Positions 24,254 through 36,017 of a DNA stretch of 49,893 nt are shown piece after piece. The notes beneath the pieces were generated by a model. The model was not told the origin of the DNA. It saw nothing but the letters and a program-made list of their open reading frames with translations, and ran no database searches. The stretch's first letter is position 1, and each line of letters begins with the position of its first letter. The DNA is from Clostridia bacterium. GTDB lineage: Bacteria > Bacillota > Peptococcia > DRI-13 > SM3-B62. Where the stretch lies: assembly GCA_018433675.1 (NCBI GenBank), contig JAHDQS010000025.1, positions 1 through 49,893 of the forward strand, given 5' to 3'. A program made the translations under genes and the position numbers.

Positions 24254-24581
24254 GAAGTGTTCACCTCAATATTCGGCCAGTTCCACAACCTTTTTATTCA
24301 AAACACCGGAGGGGCTGCCCGACAATCCGAGACAGGCGGCACAAACCTGGGTATCTTGACACCCTGTAAACAAGTATTATTGGGATAGTTCCGATTTTAA
24401 CATTGCATACCGTATCCAAACTTTATTATATTTAAGGCTATTCATTATGGCAAACATTAGCGTAAACCGAAGAACATTTGCTGACCATTCTAACCAATCT
24501 AACCGATTCTAACCACTTTTGCTTTACAAATCTGGTTAGAATGAGTATAATAAGGGCAATATATCTACGGGGTGAAGAAAT
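24254..24581. other. Non-coding region between the radical-SAM and AlbA-like genes
   Basis: No gene is seen in this 328-base interval. Its right half holds the promoter and operator of the AlbA-like gene (separate entry). Around 24341-24359 the string ACAAACCTGG-GTATCTTGA resembles the 3' end of the radical-SAM gene with seven bases missing and could be a further tiny remnant, but is too short to be sure. Confidence 0.4.
24487..24551 (+). promoter_or_regulatory. Promoter with overlapping repressor operator
   Basis: A sigma-A promoter TTTACA (24523-24528), 17-base spacer, TATAAT (24546-24551). Three direct repeats of (AT)TCTAACC at 24487-24495, 24497-24504 and 24506-24514 precede it, and the inverted copy TGGTTAGAAT (24533-24542) lies in the spacer; ATTCTAACCA (24506-24515) and TGGTTAGAAT are exact reverse complements bracketing the -35 element. 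This is a classical layout for repression, most likely by the winged-helix protein encoded immediately downstream. Confidence 0.75.
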
Positions 24582-25889
24582 ATGAATAAGGAGAGTTTAG
24601 TAACCGAATTCAAAAGGGAATACACAGACGACATCGTAAAGACTGTCATAGCTTTTGCCAACACCAACGGCGGAGAGTTGCTGATTGGCGTAGATGACAA
24701 TGGGAGTATTACCGGTGTCGATAATACCGATACGACGATGCTTAAGGTGACAAACGCGGTCCGGGACTCCATAAGACCCGATGTCACACTGTTCACTCTT
24801 TGCGAGACAAGAACGATAAAAGGGAAGAGCATTATTGCCATAAACGTGCAAAAAGGCACCGCGCCTCCATACTATCTTGCAGGTAAGGGCATCCGTCCTG
24901 AGGGCGTATTTGTGCGGCAGGGTGCGTCCACCGTTCCGGCAACTGAGAGTGCGATTTTGAAAATGATAAAAGAAACCGGCGGTGACAGTTTTGAAACCAC
25001 ACGTTCGCTCAAGCAGGAACTGACTTTCCATAGTGCAGGCAAATTCTTTGCCGAAGAAAAAATCAAGTTTGGAAATGAGCAAAAAAGAACTCTTGGTCTC
25101 ATCGGCGAAGACGGCGCTTTTACAAATCTCGCCCTGCTACTTTCCGATCAATGTATGCATACCACTAAGTTGGCCGTCTTTGAAGGCAATAGTAAATTGG
25201 TGTTTAAAGACCGTACAGAGTTTTCCGGTTCACTATTGAAGCAGCTTGAAGACATCTATGAATACATTAACAGGTTCAATCGTACCCGCGCAGAGTTTTC
25301 CGGTTTGAAACGAATCGACTTCCGTGACTATCCCCCAGAAGCCGTACGCGAGGCTCTGTTGAATGCCCTTGTTCATCGGGACTACTCATATAGCGACAGT
25401 ACCTTCATCAGTGTTTTTGACAACCGCATAGAGTTTGTTTCTTTAGGTGGATTGCCGAAGGGGATCTCTTTCAGCGATATGATGCTCGGGGTCTCCGTCC
25501 TTCGCAACAGCCGTCTCGCAGACACATTTTATCGTTTGCATCTCATAGAGGCTTTCGGTACGGGCATGCCAAAAATCATGGAATGCTACCGTGAACATGG
25601 GGAACAACCAAATATCGAGCTTTCCGACAATGCGTTTAAAATCACACTGCCTAATACAAATTATCAGCAGGATGTATCCGACAAAAAAGATGCTCTAAAC
25701 GACGCGGAACGAAGGATACTAAATTATCTGTCCGCACATGACACAGTAGCAAGGATCGATTTAGAAACCGCCCTCGGTCTTTCGCAAAGTGTCACAATCC
25801 GCGCACTTAAAAAACTCCTTGATAACCATTTGATCAAGAAGGCAGGCAAAGGAAAATCCACAAGGTATACTACAGTGAAGAGAAAATAA
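24582..25889 (+). CDS. AlbA_2-domain / RecG-like ATP-binding transcriptional regulator
   Basis: A 435-residue protein of the group annotated as AlbA_2 (Schlafen-like) regulators. Residues about 8-120 form the AlbA_2 domain (TEFKREYTDDIVKTVIAFANTNGGELLIGVDDNGSITGV). Residues about 255-350 are an ATPase-like segment (PPEAVREALLNALVHRDYSYSD...IEFVSLGGLP...IEAFGTGMPKI), and a C-terminal winged helix (LNDAERRILNYLSAHDTVARIDLETALGLSQSVTIRALKKLLDNHLIKKAGKGKSTRYT) ends it. These proteins are thought to bind DNA and nucleic acids in accessory regions, often near mobile or defence genes; their biochemistry is poorly known. GGGGTGA lies about 7 bases before the ATG. It stands alone with its own regulated promoter and a strong terminator. 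Confidence 0.9.
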   Translation: MNKESLVTEFKREYTDDIVKTVIAFANTNGGELLIGVDDNGSITGVDNTDTTMLKVTNAVRDSIRPDVTLFTLCETRTIKGKSIIAINVQKGTAPPYYLAGKGIRPEGVFVRQGASTVPATESAILKMIKETGGDSFETTRSLKQELTFHSAGKFFAEEKIKFGNEQKRTLGLIGEDGAFTNLALLLSDQCMHTTKLAVFEGNSKLVFKDRTEFSGSLLKQLEDIYEYINRFNRTRAEFSGLKRIDFRDYPPEAVREALLNALVHRDYSYSDSTFISVFDNRIEFVSLGGLPKGISFSDMMLGVSVLRNSRLADTFYRLHLIEAFGTGMPKIMECYREHGEQPNIELSDNAFKITLPNTNYQQDVSDKKDALNDAERRILNYLSAHDTVARIDLETALGLSQSVTIRALKKLLDNHLIKKAGKGKSTRYTTVKRK

Positions 25890-25919
25890 TATGCATTAGA
25901 TAACACCAGTGTACAGTTA

Positions 25920-25975
25920 AAACAAAAGGGCTGTAACGAAACTTTGATGTAAGTTCGTCTACAGCCCTTTTGTTT
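25920..25975. terminator. Bidirectional terminator between the AlbA-like gene and the V-ATPase operon
   Basis: AAACAAAAGGGCTGTA (25920-25935) and TACAGCCCTTTTGTTT (25960-25975) are exact reverse complements, with A-rich and T-rich flanks. It serves the AlbA-like gene rightward and can also end the V-ATPase operon leftward. Confidence 0.85.
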
Positions 25976-26027
25976 CTTAACATTTTCATCCACTCACTTA
26001 CAATGATTGCCATTGAGTGTTTTTTTC

Positions 26028-26717
26028 TCAGCCTTTATACGTCGCAGCCACTTCTTCGTCGTGTTTGATGTTAGCCTTTCGCTGCTCTTCCAACATCATG
26101 TCCTTAACCTTCATGAGTCGGCTTAAGTTGCCGCGCTCATTCTCATCCAGCTTCATCCGGATGTATTTGATGGTTTCCTCATACTGAGGGATCATGACGT
26201 ATTCCAGAGCATTGACCCGACGACGGGTTTTTTCGATTTCCTGAGCCATCATCTGCGCGGCCTTTTCCAACTGGGCCAGTTTCAGCATATCCTGCAAAAT
26301 ATCGGACAAGGCCTGAACCGCTTCGTCAAGTTCTCCGGAAGTGGTAGCAAAACCGTAGGGAAATATCTCCGCGGGATCGTCGTTCTTTGTTTTGAAATCA
26401 TAGACCGGTACGTTGACCGACATGATGTTTCTCTTGCTCAGAGCCAAAGATACGCTTTGCTTAGGATACATCAAAGCTTCTTCCAGCATTTCCGGAGACA
26501 TGACCGCCGAAGCAATCGTAAAGCTCTTATGAGCCCGGCTTAAAGCCTCTTCAACATTGCGGCGCAGGTCACGGTTTTCTTTCACGATCTCCAGGAATTG
26601 TTTCATCAGTTCATCGCGCTTATCCTTGAGCAGCTTATGACCCCGGCGGGCGGTAACCAGACTCTTTTTCAGACGCGTTAACTCCATCCGTGTGGGGTTT
26701 ACATTTAGACGGGCCAA
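26028..26717 (-). CDS. ntpD: V-type ATP synthase subunit D
   Basis: A 229-residue central-shaft subunit of the V1 motor. The N-terminal coiled coil (NVNPTRMELTRLKKSLVTARRGHKLLKDKRDELMKQF) is the conserved start of the family and the C-terminal coiled coil (KTRRRVNALEYVMIPQYEETIKYIRMKLDENER) is the long helix that turns inside the A3B3 head. Last gene of the operon, 39 bases after ntpB. Length is somewhat above the roughly 210 residues common for the family. No further subunits (ntpH or ntpJ) follow; the operon ends at the terminator beyond. Confidence 0.95.
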   Translation of the reverse strand: MARLNVNPTRMELTRLKKSLVTARRGHKLLKDKRDELMKQFLEIVKENRDLRRNVEEALSRAHKSFTIASAVMSPEMLEEALMYPKQSVSLALSKRNIMSVNVPVYDFKTKNDDPAEIFPYGFATTSGELDEAVQALSDILQDMLKLAQLEKAAQMMAQEIEKTRRRVNALEYVMIPQYEETIKYIRMKLDENERGNLSRLMKVKDMMLEEQRKANIKHDEEVAATYKG

Positions 26718-26756
26718 TAGAACCCCTCCTGACTTTGGTTAATCTCGCTCATACTT

Positions 26757-28139
26757 TTACTTTGATTCCTTGAGAGGCCAGTATTTCTCGATCATCTCCG
26801 GTTTAATACGCTTGAGTTCGTTTTTCGGCAGGATCGAAAGCAATTCCCAACCCAAATCCAAGGTCTCTTCAATAGTCCGGTTTGTGTCATAGCCTTGGGA
26901 AACATATTTCAACTCAAATTCATCTGCGAATTTCGCATAAAGCTTATCGATATCCGTCAGAGCAGCTTCACCAAGGATGGTCATCAGCTCTTTGGCATCT
27001 TTACCGCGAGCATAGGCAGCAAAGAGCTGGTTCATGGTGCCGGAATGATCCTCACGTGTCTTGCCTTCCCCGGTTCCTTTGTCCTTCAAACGAGAAAGAG
27101 AAGGCAAAACATCAATAGGCGGTTTAAGGCCTTTACGGTAAAGTTCACGGGAGAGGATAATCTGTCCTTCCGTAATATATCCCGTCAAGTCGGGAATCGG
27201 GTGTGTCTTGTCATCCTCAGGCATAGAGAGGATGGGAATCATTGTAATGGAACCATCGTTTTCCAAGCGGCGACCGGCACGTTCATACATGGTAGCCAAG
27301 TCTGTATAGAGGTATCCTGGATAACCACGGCGTCCGGGAACCTCTTTACGGGCAGCCGATACTTCACGCAGGGCCTCCGCATAGTTGGTAATGTCAGTGA
27401 TAATAACCAAAACCTGCATTCCTTTTTCAAAGGCCAGGTATTCCGCCGCCGTCAGCGCCATACGAGGCGTTGCAATACGTTCAATGGCCGGGTCATTAGC
27501 CAGGTTCATGAACAAAACCGTACGGTCAATGGCACCGGTACGTTTGAAGTCGGTGATAAAGAAATCGGCTTCTTCAAAGGTAATCCCAACGGCAGCAAAG
27601 ACCACCGCAAATTTAGAGTCGGTACCCAAAACCTTAGCTTGACGGGCGATTTGCGCCGCCAAGTCTGCGTGGGGCAGACCGGAACCAGAGAAGATGGGCA
27701 GCTTTTGCCCTCTTACCAGGGTATTAAGACCATCAATGGCCGAGACCCCGGTTTGAACAAACTCGGAAGGATAGTCGCGGGCTGCCGGATTCATCGGTGT
27801 TCCGTTGATGTTCATGCGTTTTTCGGCCAGGATTTCCGGACCGCCATCAATGGGATTCCCTAAGCCGTCAAAGACACGGCCCAGCATATCGATCGATACG
27901 CCAAACTCAATGCCATGACCCAGGAAACGAACTTTGGAGCCTTGCAGATTTATTCCGGCGGAGCTTTCAAAGAGCTGAACCAAGGCGTTATTTCCGTTGA
28001 CTTCCAAAACCTTGCAACGGCGCCGTTCGCCACTGGGCAATTCTATTTCTCCCAATTCATCGTAGGTGACGTTATCCACTTCACGAACCAGCATCAGCGG
28101 GCCTGCCACCTCTTGTATGGTGCGGTATTCCTTAATCAT
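26757..28139 (-). CDS. ntpB: V-type ATP synthase subunit B
   Basis: A 460-residue non-catalytic subunit of the V1 head, length as expected. The N-terminal beta barrel ([45 protein letters not shown]) and the degenerate nucleotide-binding loop [16 protein letters not shown] (no GxxxxGKT) mark it as B rather than A. Other family runs are FVVFAA-like [19 protein letters not shown] and [19 protein letters not shown]. Its start abuts the stop of ntpA by one base (ATGA-type overlap), so translation is coupled. Confidence 0.97.
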   Translation of the reverse strand: MIKEYRTIQEVAGPLMLVREVDNVTYDELGEIELPSGERRRCKVLEVNGNNALVQLFESSAGINLQGSKVRFLGHGIEFGVSIDMLGRVFDGLGNPIDGGPEILAEKRMNINGTPMNPAARDYPSEFVQTGVSAIDGLNTLVRGQKLPIFSGSGLPHADLAAQIARQAKVLGTDSKFAVVFAAVGITFEEADFFITDFKRTGAIDRTVLFMNLANDPAIERIATPRMALTAAEYLAFEKGMQVLVIITDITNYAEALREVSAARKEVPGRRGYPGYLYTDLATMYERAGRRLENDGSITMIPILSMPEDDKTHPIPDLTGYITEGQIILSRELYRKGLKPPIDVLPSLSRLKDKGTGEGKTREDHSGTMNQLFAAYARGKDAKELMTILGEAALTDIDKLYAKFADEFELKYVSQGYDTNRTIEETLDLGWELLSILPKNELKRIKPEMIEKYWPLKESK

Positions 28140-29914
28140 TAAACCTCACCTCCTGCTGCTTCGATCAATGCGCCGATCTGAGTCTCTATTTCCTTAACAA
28201 TCTCCCCGTAGACTTTTTCGTACTCGGCCTGGTCCACATCTTTAGCCCGACCGATCCTGTCACGGGCTGGAATTTTAAAGAGATCCTCCATCGACACACC
28301 GGCCTTGAGGGCTTTTTCACCCATCTCATTGTACTTGAAAATCATTTCCAGCAAGCGGTATTGCTTGCCGAAAGTGGTATATGCATCGGTATCGACAAAA
28401 GCGTTTTGCTGCAGGAAGTCCTCGCGGATCATCCGGGCTACTTCCATGGTCAAACGGTCTTGGGGAGACAAGGAGTCAATCCCTACCAAGCGTACGATTT
28501 CATTCAGTTCGCTTTCTTTCTGCAGAACTGCCAAGGTAGCTCCTCGTTGTTTCATGAAGTTTTTATCAATATTATTGTTAAACCATTCGGCTAAACGCGC
28601 ATCGTACAAGGAATAACTGTTGAGCCAGTTAATGGCCGGGAAGTGACGGGCATAAGCCAGTGAAGCATCCAATCCCCAGAACACCTTTACAATACGTAGC
28701 GTTGCCTGTGATACCGGCTCTGAAATGTCCCCTCCCGGAGGAGAAACAGCTCCGATAGCGGTCAAAGAAGCTTCACGATTATCGCTGCCCATGCAGACCA
28801 CAGAACCGGCACGCTCGTAGAATTGTGCCAGACGAGAGGTCAGATATGCGGGGTAGCCTTCTTCACCGGGCATTTCTTCAAGACGTCCGGACATCTCACG
28901 CAAAGCTTCTGCCCAACGGGAAGTGGAGTCTGCGATAACAGCCACGGAGTAACCCATGTCACGGAAGTATTCGGCAATGGTGATTCCGGTGTAAACCGAA
29001 GCCTCACGAGCGGCAACCGGCATATCGGAAGTATTGGCAACCATTACGGTTCTCTTCATCAGGCTCTCGCCTGTACGGGGGTCAACCAGTTCGGGGAATT
29101 CCCGCAGTACGTCGGTCATTTCGTTGCCGCGTTCGCCGCAGCCCACGTAAACCACGATATCCACGTCAGCCCATTTTGCCAACTGGTGCTGTACCACAGT
29201 TTTGCCGGAACCAAAAGGTCCGGGAACAGCCGCAGTACCACCCTTAGCGATGGGAAAGAGGGTATCAATGACCCTTTGTCCCGTCATCATGGGAACGTTA
29301 GGCGGCGTTTTTGTTTTGTAGGGGCGGCCTACACGCACCGGCCATCTTTGCATCATGGACAGTTCAGCCTTTTCCCCGTTATCTTTTTTGATGGTGGCAA
29401 TGACAGCCTCAACGTTGAACTCTCCGGCTTTGATGTCTTCCACCACACCACTGATACCGTTAGGCACCATGATTTTATGATCTACAACGATGTTTTCTTT
29501 AACATGTCCTATAATATCCCCTGTTTCAACCTTCGCCCCTTTTTCCACAAGGGGTTCAAATTTCCAAAGCTTTTCCCGATCCAGCGCCGGGATTTGGACA
29601 CCACGGGTAATCAACGGTCCCACCTTTTCGCGAATTGCCTCAAGAGGACGCTGAATCCCATCATAGATGGTTTCTATCATCCCAGGTCCCAATTCCACTG
29701 AAAGGGGCCCTCCGGTTGTTTCTACCACGTCTCCGGGTCCAATGCCGGCGGTTTCCTCATAGACCTGGATGGAGGCCTGATCACCACGCATTTCCAGGAT
29801 TTCGCCAATCAGTTTTTGCTTACCGACGCGCACCACGTCATACATGTCAGCATGCTGCATGCCGGAAGCAGTGATTAGCGGACCGGCGACTTTGATGATT
29901 CTGCCTGTATCCAT
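28139..29914 (-). CDS. ntpA: V-type ATP synthase catalytic subunit A
   Basis: A 591-residue catalytic subunit of the V1 head. The Walker A loop [17 protein letters not shown] is near residue 235, the conserved E for catalysis lies in [13 protein letters not shown], and the bulge (non-homologous) region between about 110 and 200 typical of A subunits is present ([36 protein letters not shown]). ATP hydrolysis or synthesis is coupled to ion movement through NtpK and NtpI. Neighbours: ntpG 36 bases upstream, ntpB overlapping by one base. Confidence 0.98.
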   Translation of the reverse strand: MDTGRIIKVAGPLITASGMQHADMYDVVRVGKQKLIGEILEMRGDQASIQVYEETAGIGPGDVVETTGGPLSVELGPGMIETIYDGIQRPLEAIREKVGPLITRGVQIPALDREKLWKFEPLVEKGAKVETGDIIGHVKENIVVDHKIMVPNGISGVVEDIKAGEFNVEAVIATIKKDNGEKAELSMMQRWPVRVGRPYKTKTPPNVPMMTGQRVIDTLFPIAKGGTAAVPGPFGSGKTVVQHQLAKWADVDIVVYVGCGERGNEMTDVLREFPELVDPRTGESLMKRTVMVANTSDMPVAAREASVYTGITIAEYFRDMGYSVAVIADSTSRWAEALREMSGRLEEMPGEEGYPAYLTSRLAQFYERAGSVVCMGSDNREASLTAIGAVSPPGGDISEPVSQATLRIVKVFWGLDASLAYARHFPAINWLNSYSLYDARLAEWFNNNIDKNFMKQRGATLAVLQKESELNEIVRLVGIDSLSPQDRLTMEVARMIREDFLQQNAFVDTDAYTTFGKQYRLLEMIFKYNEMGEKALKAGVSMEDLFKIPARDRIGRAKDVDQAEYEKVYGEIVKEIETQIGALIEAAGGEV

Positions 29915-29950
29915 ATAGCATCAACCTGCTTTCCATAAGATTTTGAGGTT

Positions 29951-30268
29951 TTAGTTATTCTTTAGGATGTTGGAACCAACGGCACGTTCCACGGATTTGT
30001 AAACGTTTTCCATCCCAATACCGAGTGTACCGCTTTTTCCGGGAATCAGAATCACAGCCGGACGCAGCGCATCGGTATACCTATCCAAATCATCCTTCAT
30101 TTCAGCCGCTAACTGCTCGGTAAGATAGATAACGGCACATTTTTCATTAGCCAAACGGTGCAGGGCTTCCTGCGCCACAGGCACTTCATCGGCAAAAATC
30201 GTTTCCAGGCCAAGTGCTTTAAAGCCGAGGACGCTTTCGCGATCGCCGATAACTGCAATTTTAAACAT
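29951..30268 (-). CDS. ntpG: V-type ATP synthase subunit F (NtpG)
   Basis: A 105-residue Rossmann-like subunit on the central shaft. The start KIAVIGDRESVLGFKALGLETIFADE is the family signature (xxVIGDxxxxxGFxLAG-like), and the C-terminal segment PGKSGTLGIGMENVYKSVERAVG matches the helical tail. It overlaps the end of ntpC by 8 bases and precedes ntpA by 36 bases, the same position as ntpG in Enterococcus hirae. Confidence 0.95.
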   Translation of the reverse strand: MFKIAVIGDRESVLGFKALGLETIFADEVPVAQEALHRLANEKCAVIYLTEQLAAEMKDDLDRYTDALRPAVILIPGKSGTLGIGMENVYKSVERAVGSNILKNN

Positions 30269-31274
30269 AAGCTTCCCTCAGCCTTTCTATAATCATTTCG
30301 GAACTCATATCTGCCAGACGACCGGCAATGATTGTCCGCACTGCCGTAATTTCCATCTCCTGAGCAGCCAGATAGCCAATCAAAGGTTCGGCACCAAAGG
30401 CAACATATTTAGCCTGCTTCAGATGCTTCATCAGGGCATCTTCGGCCAAATGATCCATGGCCGCCAAGCTGCCGTCTCCTTTCAAGGCCGCTGCACCTGC
30501 TGCCGCCGCGGCAGACAGGGGAGAATTACCAAAGATATTTTCCACCATATCCGGAGTGATTTCCTGAAGCAGGCGAGAGGTGGAAATATTTCCACCGGGA
30601 ATCAAAACATACCGCAGGGCATCAAAGCCTTTCCCCATTTTATTCAGTCGTACCACCGCACGTAAATTAACGCTGTCAATCATCAGTTCTACGTAAGCGA
30701 GAAGATAAGGGGAACCGAAATCCTTGGCCATAGCCAGCATATCGGCAAACATGGCTTGATCCAGCATGAAATCCAGCACCTGAGGATCTTGGGTTCGGGC
30801 CAACGTATCCCGAGCTTCTTCAATGGCCCGTGTCATGATCTCAGTCATTCCGCTCTGGACACCTTCACGCAGCATTAATAGAAGCTGCTTAGCGGGAATC
30901 CGGCCGGCATCGATCAACAATGACTCGGGATCCTCCCCGGTGGCCTCACTCTTAAGAATGGTTTTGATATTGTGGTAGTCATACTTCACCAGAAATACAT
31001 CCGGAAGTCGTTTATCGGGAGCCAGCGAGCGAACCAAAGCGAAAGCCTCATGCCGACGCTGGGCCAAAACCTTTTCAATCGTTGCCATGTTTGACACCGA
31101 AATCTCCGGCCAGCCTAGCTCGGCAAGAACCTTAATAGCCTCCTCCATAGAGCGGGCATCTGCCATACGCTCCAACCGTTCCCGGGAGAGAAGGTTTTTT
31201 TCCAGGGCTTTAATGCGTGCACTGGCATAAAGATAATCGGTATCTTTAATGCTGTTTTTCGCCAAGTTACGCAC
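30261..31274 (-). CDS. ntpC: V-type ATP synthase subunit C (central-stalk d-like subunit)
   Basis: A 337-residue subunit that connects the central shaft to the membrane ring, homologous to yeast subunit d. Mostly helical with the family runs YLYASARIKALEKNLLSRERLERMADA at the N-terminus and DVFLVKYDYHNIKTILKS in the middle, with LRAVVRLNKMGKGFDALRYVLIPGG later. Length is normal (about 330). It follows ntpE by 12 bases and overlaps ntpG by 8 bases. Confidence 0.94.
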   Translation of the reverse strand: MRNLAKNSIKDTDYLYASARIKALEKNLLSRERLERMADARSMEEAIKVLAELGWPEISVSNMATIEKVLAQRRHEAFALVRSLAPDKRLPDVFLVKYDYHNIKTILKSEATGEDPESLLIDAGRIPAKQLLLMLREGVQSGMTEIMTRAIEEARDTLARTQDPQVLDFMLDQAMFADMLAMAKDFGSPYLLAYVELMIDSVNLRAVVRLNKMGKGFDALRYVLIPGGNISTSRLLQEITPDMVENIFGNSPLSAAAAAGAAALKGDGSLAAMDHLAEDALMKHLKQAKYVAFGAEPLIGYLAAQEMEITAVRTIIAGRLADMSSEMIIERLREAYV

Positions 31275-31286
31275 ATCCTTTCCTGT

Positions 31287-31886
31287 TTAGCCAAACAATG
31301 CAGCCGCAACATCCAAAGCCAGGCTGTCCTTAGAGAAATGAACAATGGAATCAAGAGTACTATTTACTTCCACATCCCCGGCCTTCAATTGCACACCGCC
31401 GACCAGCGGCCGTGTTTCTTCGGAAAGCGTAAGCTCAGCTTGCCGGGATTGGGCTTTTAATATCTTGTTTGCGCCATCCACGATTTTTTGGCCGTGATCT
31501 TTTCTATCCTGCGGGGAAAGCACAACTTCTTCTCTACCGGTACCGGCGGCTTGGGCCGTCAAACGGCTGAGCAACGCCACATAATCGTCCTTGGGTAATG
31601 CCAACATGCGTTCCAATGCCTTATCAAAGGCTTGGCTGATCATTTTTTGCTTCGTGGCCAGGATCTGCTGTCTGGCCTCTAATTCAGCCACCGATTTGGC
31701 CCGGCGCACGATTTCTTTAGCTTGTTCTTCGCCTGTGGCCAATATTTTTGCCTTTTCAGCCTCAGCTTGGGCAGCGTACTTGGCTTTGATTTCCGCTGCT
31801 TCAGATTTGGCTTTATCGAGGATATTACGAATTTCCTGTTGGGCATCGCCGGCGATCTTGGCAGTAATTTTTTCTATCCCGTTCAT
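31287..31886 (-). CDS. ntpE: V-type ATP synthase subunit E (peripheral stalk)
   Basis: A 199-residue peripheral-stalk protein with a long N-terminal coiled coil (IEKITAKIAGDAQQEIRNILDKAKSEAAEIKAKYAAQAEAEKAKILATGEEQAKEIVRRAK) and a globular head (GREEVVLSPQDRKDHGQKIVDGANKIL). I selected the ATG at 31886, with AGGGGGAA about 8 bases before it; the frame stays open 18 codons further upstream, but those overlap ntpK and are unlike the family. It pairs with the NtpF coiled coil to hold the stator. Confidence 0.93.
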   Translation of the reverse strand: MNGIEKITAKIAGDAQQEIRNILDKAKSEAAEIKAKYAAQAEAEKAKILATGEEQAKEIVRRAKSVAELEARQQILATKQKMISQAFDKALERMLALPKDDYVALLSRLTAQAAGTGREEVVLSPQDRKDHGQKIVDGANKILKAQSRQAELTLSEETRPLVGGVQLKAGDVEVNSTLDSIVHFSKDSLALDVAAALFG

Positions 31887-31918
31887 AATCAGTTTCCCCC
31901 TTGATTTGATTAATCCAG

Positions 31919-34361
<2,443 letters not shown>

Positions 34362-34362
<1 letters not shown>

Positions 34363-34676
34363 CAGCCATTCACTACCCTTTCAACAATGATTGAGACCGC
34401 AGCATCCATCTTGGCTGACGCTGTTTTTTCCAGTGCGGTGCAATCTGCTCGCACTTTTTCGGAAATCTCTGCAGCCACTGCTTTGCCCTGAACTTGCGCC
34501 TCTTCATGACGTTTACTAACTTCAGCCTCAGCTTCGGTCCGCATTTTTTGCAACACCTCACGGCCTACGGCCTCTGCATTTGCCACAATCCTTTTTGCCT
34601 CATTCAAGGCATCTGCGCGCTGCTTTTCAGCCTCGGCCTCAACGTCTGCGATCTTTTTGATAACTTCTAAGGACAT
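34362..34676 (-). CDS. ntpF: V-type ATP synthase subunit G/H (NtpF, peripheral-stalk coiled coil)
   Basis: A 104-residue highly charged, Ala/Glu-rich coiled coil (IKKIADVEAEAEKQRADALNEAKRIVANAEAVGREVLQKMRTEAEAEVSKRHEEAQ), the family form of the stalk partner of subunit E. I chose the ATG at 34676, which has GGAGG 11 bases upstream; a GTG at 34694 inside that ribosome binding site is less likely. It is the first gene of the operon; on the minus strand a possible -10 TATAAT sits at about 34727-34735. Confidence 0.85.
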
Positions 34677-34694
34677 TTCTTCACCTGCCTCCAC

Positions 34695-35228
34695 TCATGG
34701 AATTATCACTTGAGGGGTTTCCTATATATTATAATAGGGAAAGTAATCTTACTTCAGTTGGAGTTTTTTCCGGTCCCATCGCCACTTACCTCCGGCATAT
34801 ACATGAAAATTGAGGAAAATTTTTATTAAAAACCTACGTTTTAATGATAAAGAATAATGACAATGAATAAATGTTTGCCGTAGCTAAGCTTTGAAAAGCC
34901 CTAAAAAAGAAACTCTCCCCCCCTTTGTACAACGAGATTATTATAGCATTAGGTGTCTTTTCAACGCAAGTTTTTATTCAACCAAGCCCTCGTTGTCTTC
35001 AGGCGTTAACGCCTTGGATATAGTAACAATGCAAGAAACATACCATACTAAAAAAAATCGGAGTTGCTCCGACTCTCTGGAAAATGTCGGTAGAATCGCC
35101 AAACCGGCAGCATAGAAATTAGAACCAACTGCAATCATGTGCAAACATTTGCACATCCTGAGCAAGTTATAACCAAGGGGACGGTTCTTCCGGTTACATC
35201 TCTGCCACTCTACCGGACACACCACCAC
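34695..35228. other. Non-coding interval between the V-ATPase and liv operons
   Basis: Nothing that looks like a real gene is seen in this interval. At the left end it must hold the ntp operon promoter: on the minus strand TATTATAAT around 34727-34736 is a fair -10 element, with only a weak -35 match. At 35166-35186 the string AACCAAGGGGACGGTTCTTC resembles a GGGGACGGTTC motif I recall near REP-type transposases in Firmicutes. The rest shows no structure I can name. Confidence 0.4.
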
Positions 35229-35268
35229 AAACAACAAGGTCTGCTAAAAAGCAGGCCTTGTTGTTTGT
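35226..35268 (-). terminator. Terminator of the liv operon
   Basis: CACAAACAACAAGG (35226-35239) and CCTTGTTGTTTGTG (35255-35268) are exact reverse complements and an inner CTGC/GCAG pairing extends the stem to about 19 bp with one G-T pair. It lies about 40 bases after the livF stop on the minus strand. The arms are A- and T-rich so it may work in both directions. Confidence 0.75.
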
Positions 35269-35310
35269 GTTACAAAGATACTGAGTCATACTTGCGGAAA
35301 TGAAAGTTTT

Positions 35311-36012
35311 TCAGCCGCCGAGATAGGCCTTGCGGATCTCATCGCTCTCGGACAGCTCCTTCCCGGTGCCGGAAATTGAAATAGCTCCTGTCTCCAGCAC
35401 ATAGGCTCTGTCGGCAATGGATAGGGCCATCTGAGCATTCTGTTCCACGAGGAGTATGGTGGTTCCGGCCTTGTTCATCTCCTGGATAATGGAGAAAATT
35501 TGCTCCACCAGTATAGGTGCAAGCCCCATGGATGGCTCATCCAACATTAGAAGTTTGGGGTGACTCATGAGTGACCGACCTATAGCCAGCATCTGCTGCT
35601 CTCCCCCAGAGAGTGTGCCCGCAACCTGTCTACGGCGTTCCATAAGCCGCGGAAACTGAGCATAGACCTTTTCTAATTCAGCCTCGACGCCGCCGGAGGG
35701 ACAAGTGTACGCGCCCATTTCCAGATTTTCCTGGACAGTCATCTGCAGAAAAATGCGCCTCCCCTCCGGAACATGAGCCAAACCGCGTTCCACAATCTTG
35801 TGGGGGGCTGTGGAGGTGATATTCTCTTCTAAGAAATTTATTCCCCCGGTCTTGGTGCGCAGCAAGCCGGAAATAGTTTTCAGAACGGTACTCTTTCCGG
35901 CGCCGTTAGCCCCTATCAAGGTCACTATTTCGCCCTTATTGACCTGGAATGAAACACCCTTGATGGCGTGTATGGCACCGTAAAAAACGTTGATGTCATT
36001 GACTTTCAACAT
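35311..36012 (-). CDS. livF: Branched-chain amino acid ABC transporter ATPase LivF
   Basis: A 233-residue ATPase. Walker A is GANGAGKST, the signature LSGGEQQMLAIGRSLMS, Walker B LLMLDEPSMGLAP, and the H-loop neighbourhood TTILLVEQNAQMAL is of the LivF type (Glu-Gln in place of the typical Thr-His). Five bases separate it from livG. It powers uptake through LivHM with LivG as its partner. It is the last gene of the operon. Confidence 0.97.
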   Translation of the reverse strand: MLKVNDINVFYGAIHAIKGVSFQVNKGEIVTLIGANGAGKSTVLKTISGLLRTKTGGINFLEENITSTAPHKIVERGLAHVPEGRRIFLQMTVQENLEMGAYTCPSGGVEAELEKVYAQFPRLMERRRQVAGTLSGGEQQMLAIGRSLMSHPKLLMLDEPSMGLAPILVEQIFSIIQEMNKAGTTILLVEQNAQMALSIADRAYVLETGAISISGTGKELSESDEIRKAYLGG

Positions 36013-36017
36013 AGTGG

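Noticed and set aside
24341-24359. Third remnant of the radical-SAM 3' end
   Set aside because: Only 19 bases match with a seven-base gap, which can arise by chance; listed only as a possibility.
26895-27863. A long open frame (322 codons) on the plus strand
   Set aside because: It lies antisense inside ntpB and has no family resemblance; it is a by-product of the codon use of the real gene.
28823-29701. A long open frame (292 codons) on the plus strand
   Set aside because: It is antisense to ntpA, with Cys/His/Phe-rich composition typical of a shadow frame.
34891-35237. Short open frames in the interval between the V-ATPase and liv operons
   Set aside because: No ribosome binding sites, no family resemblance and overlapping frames on both strands.
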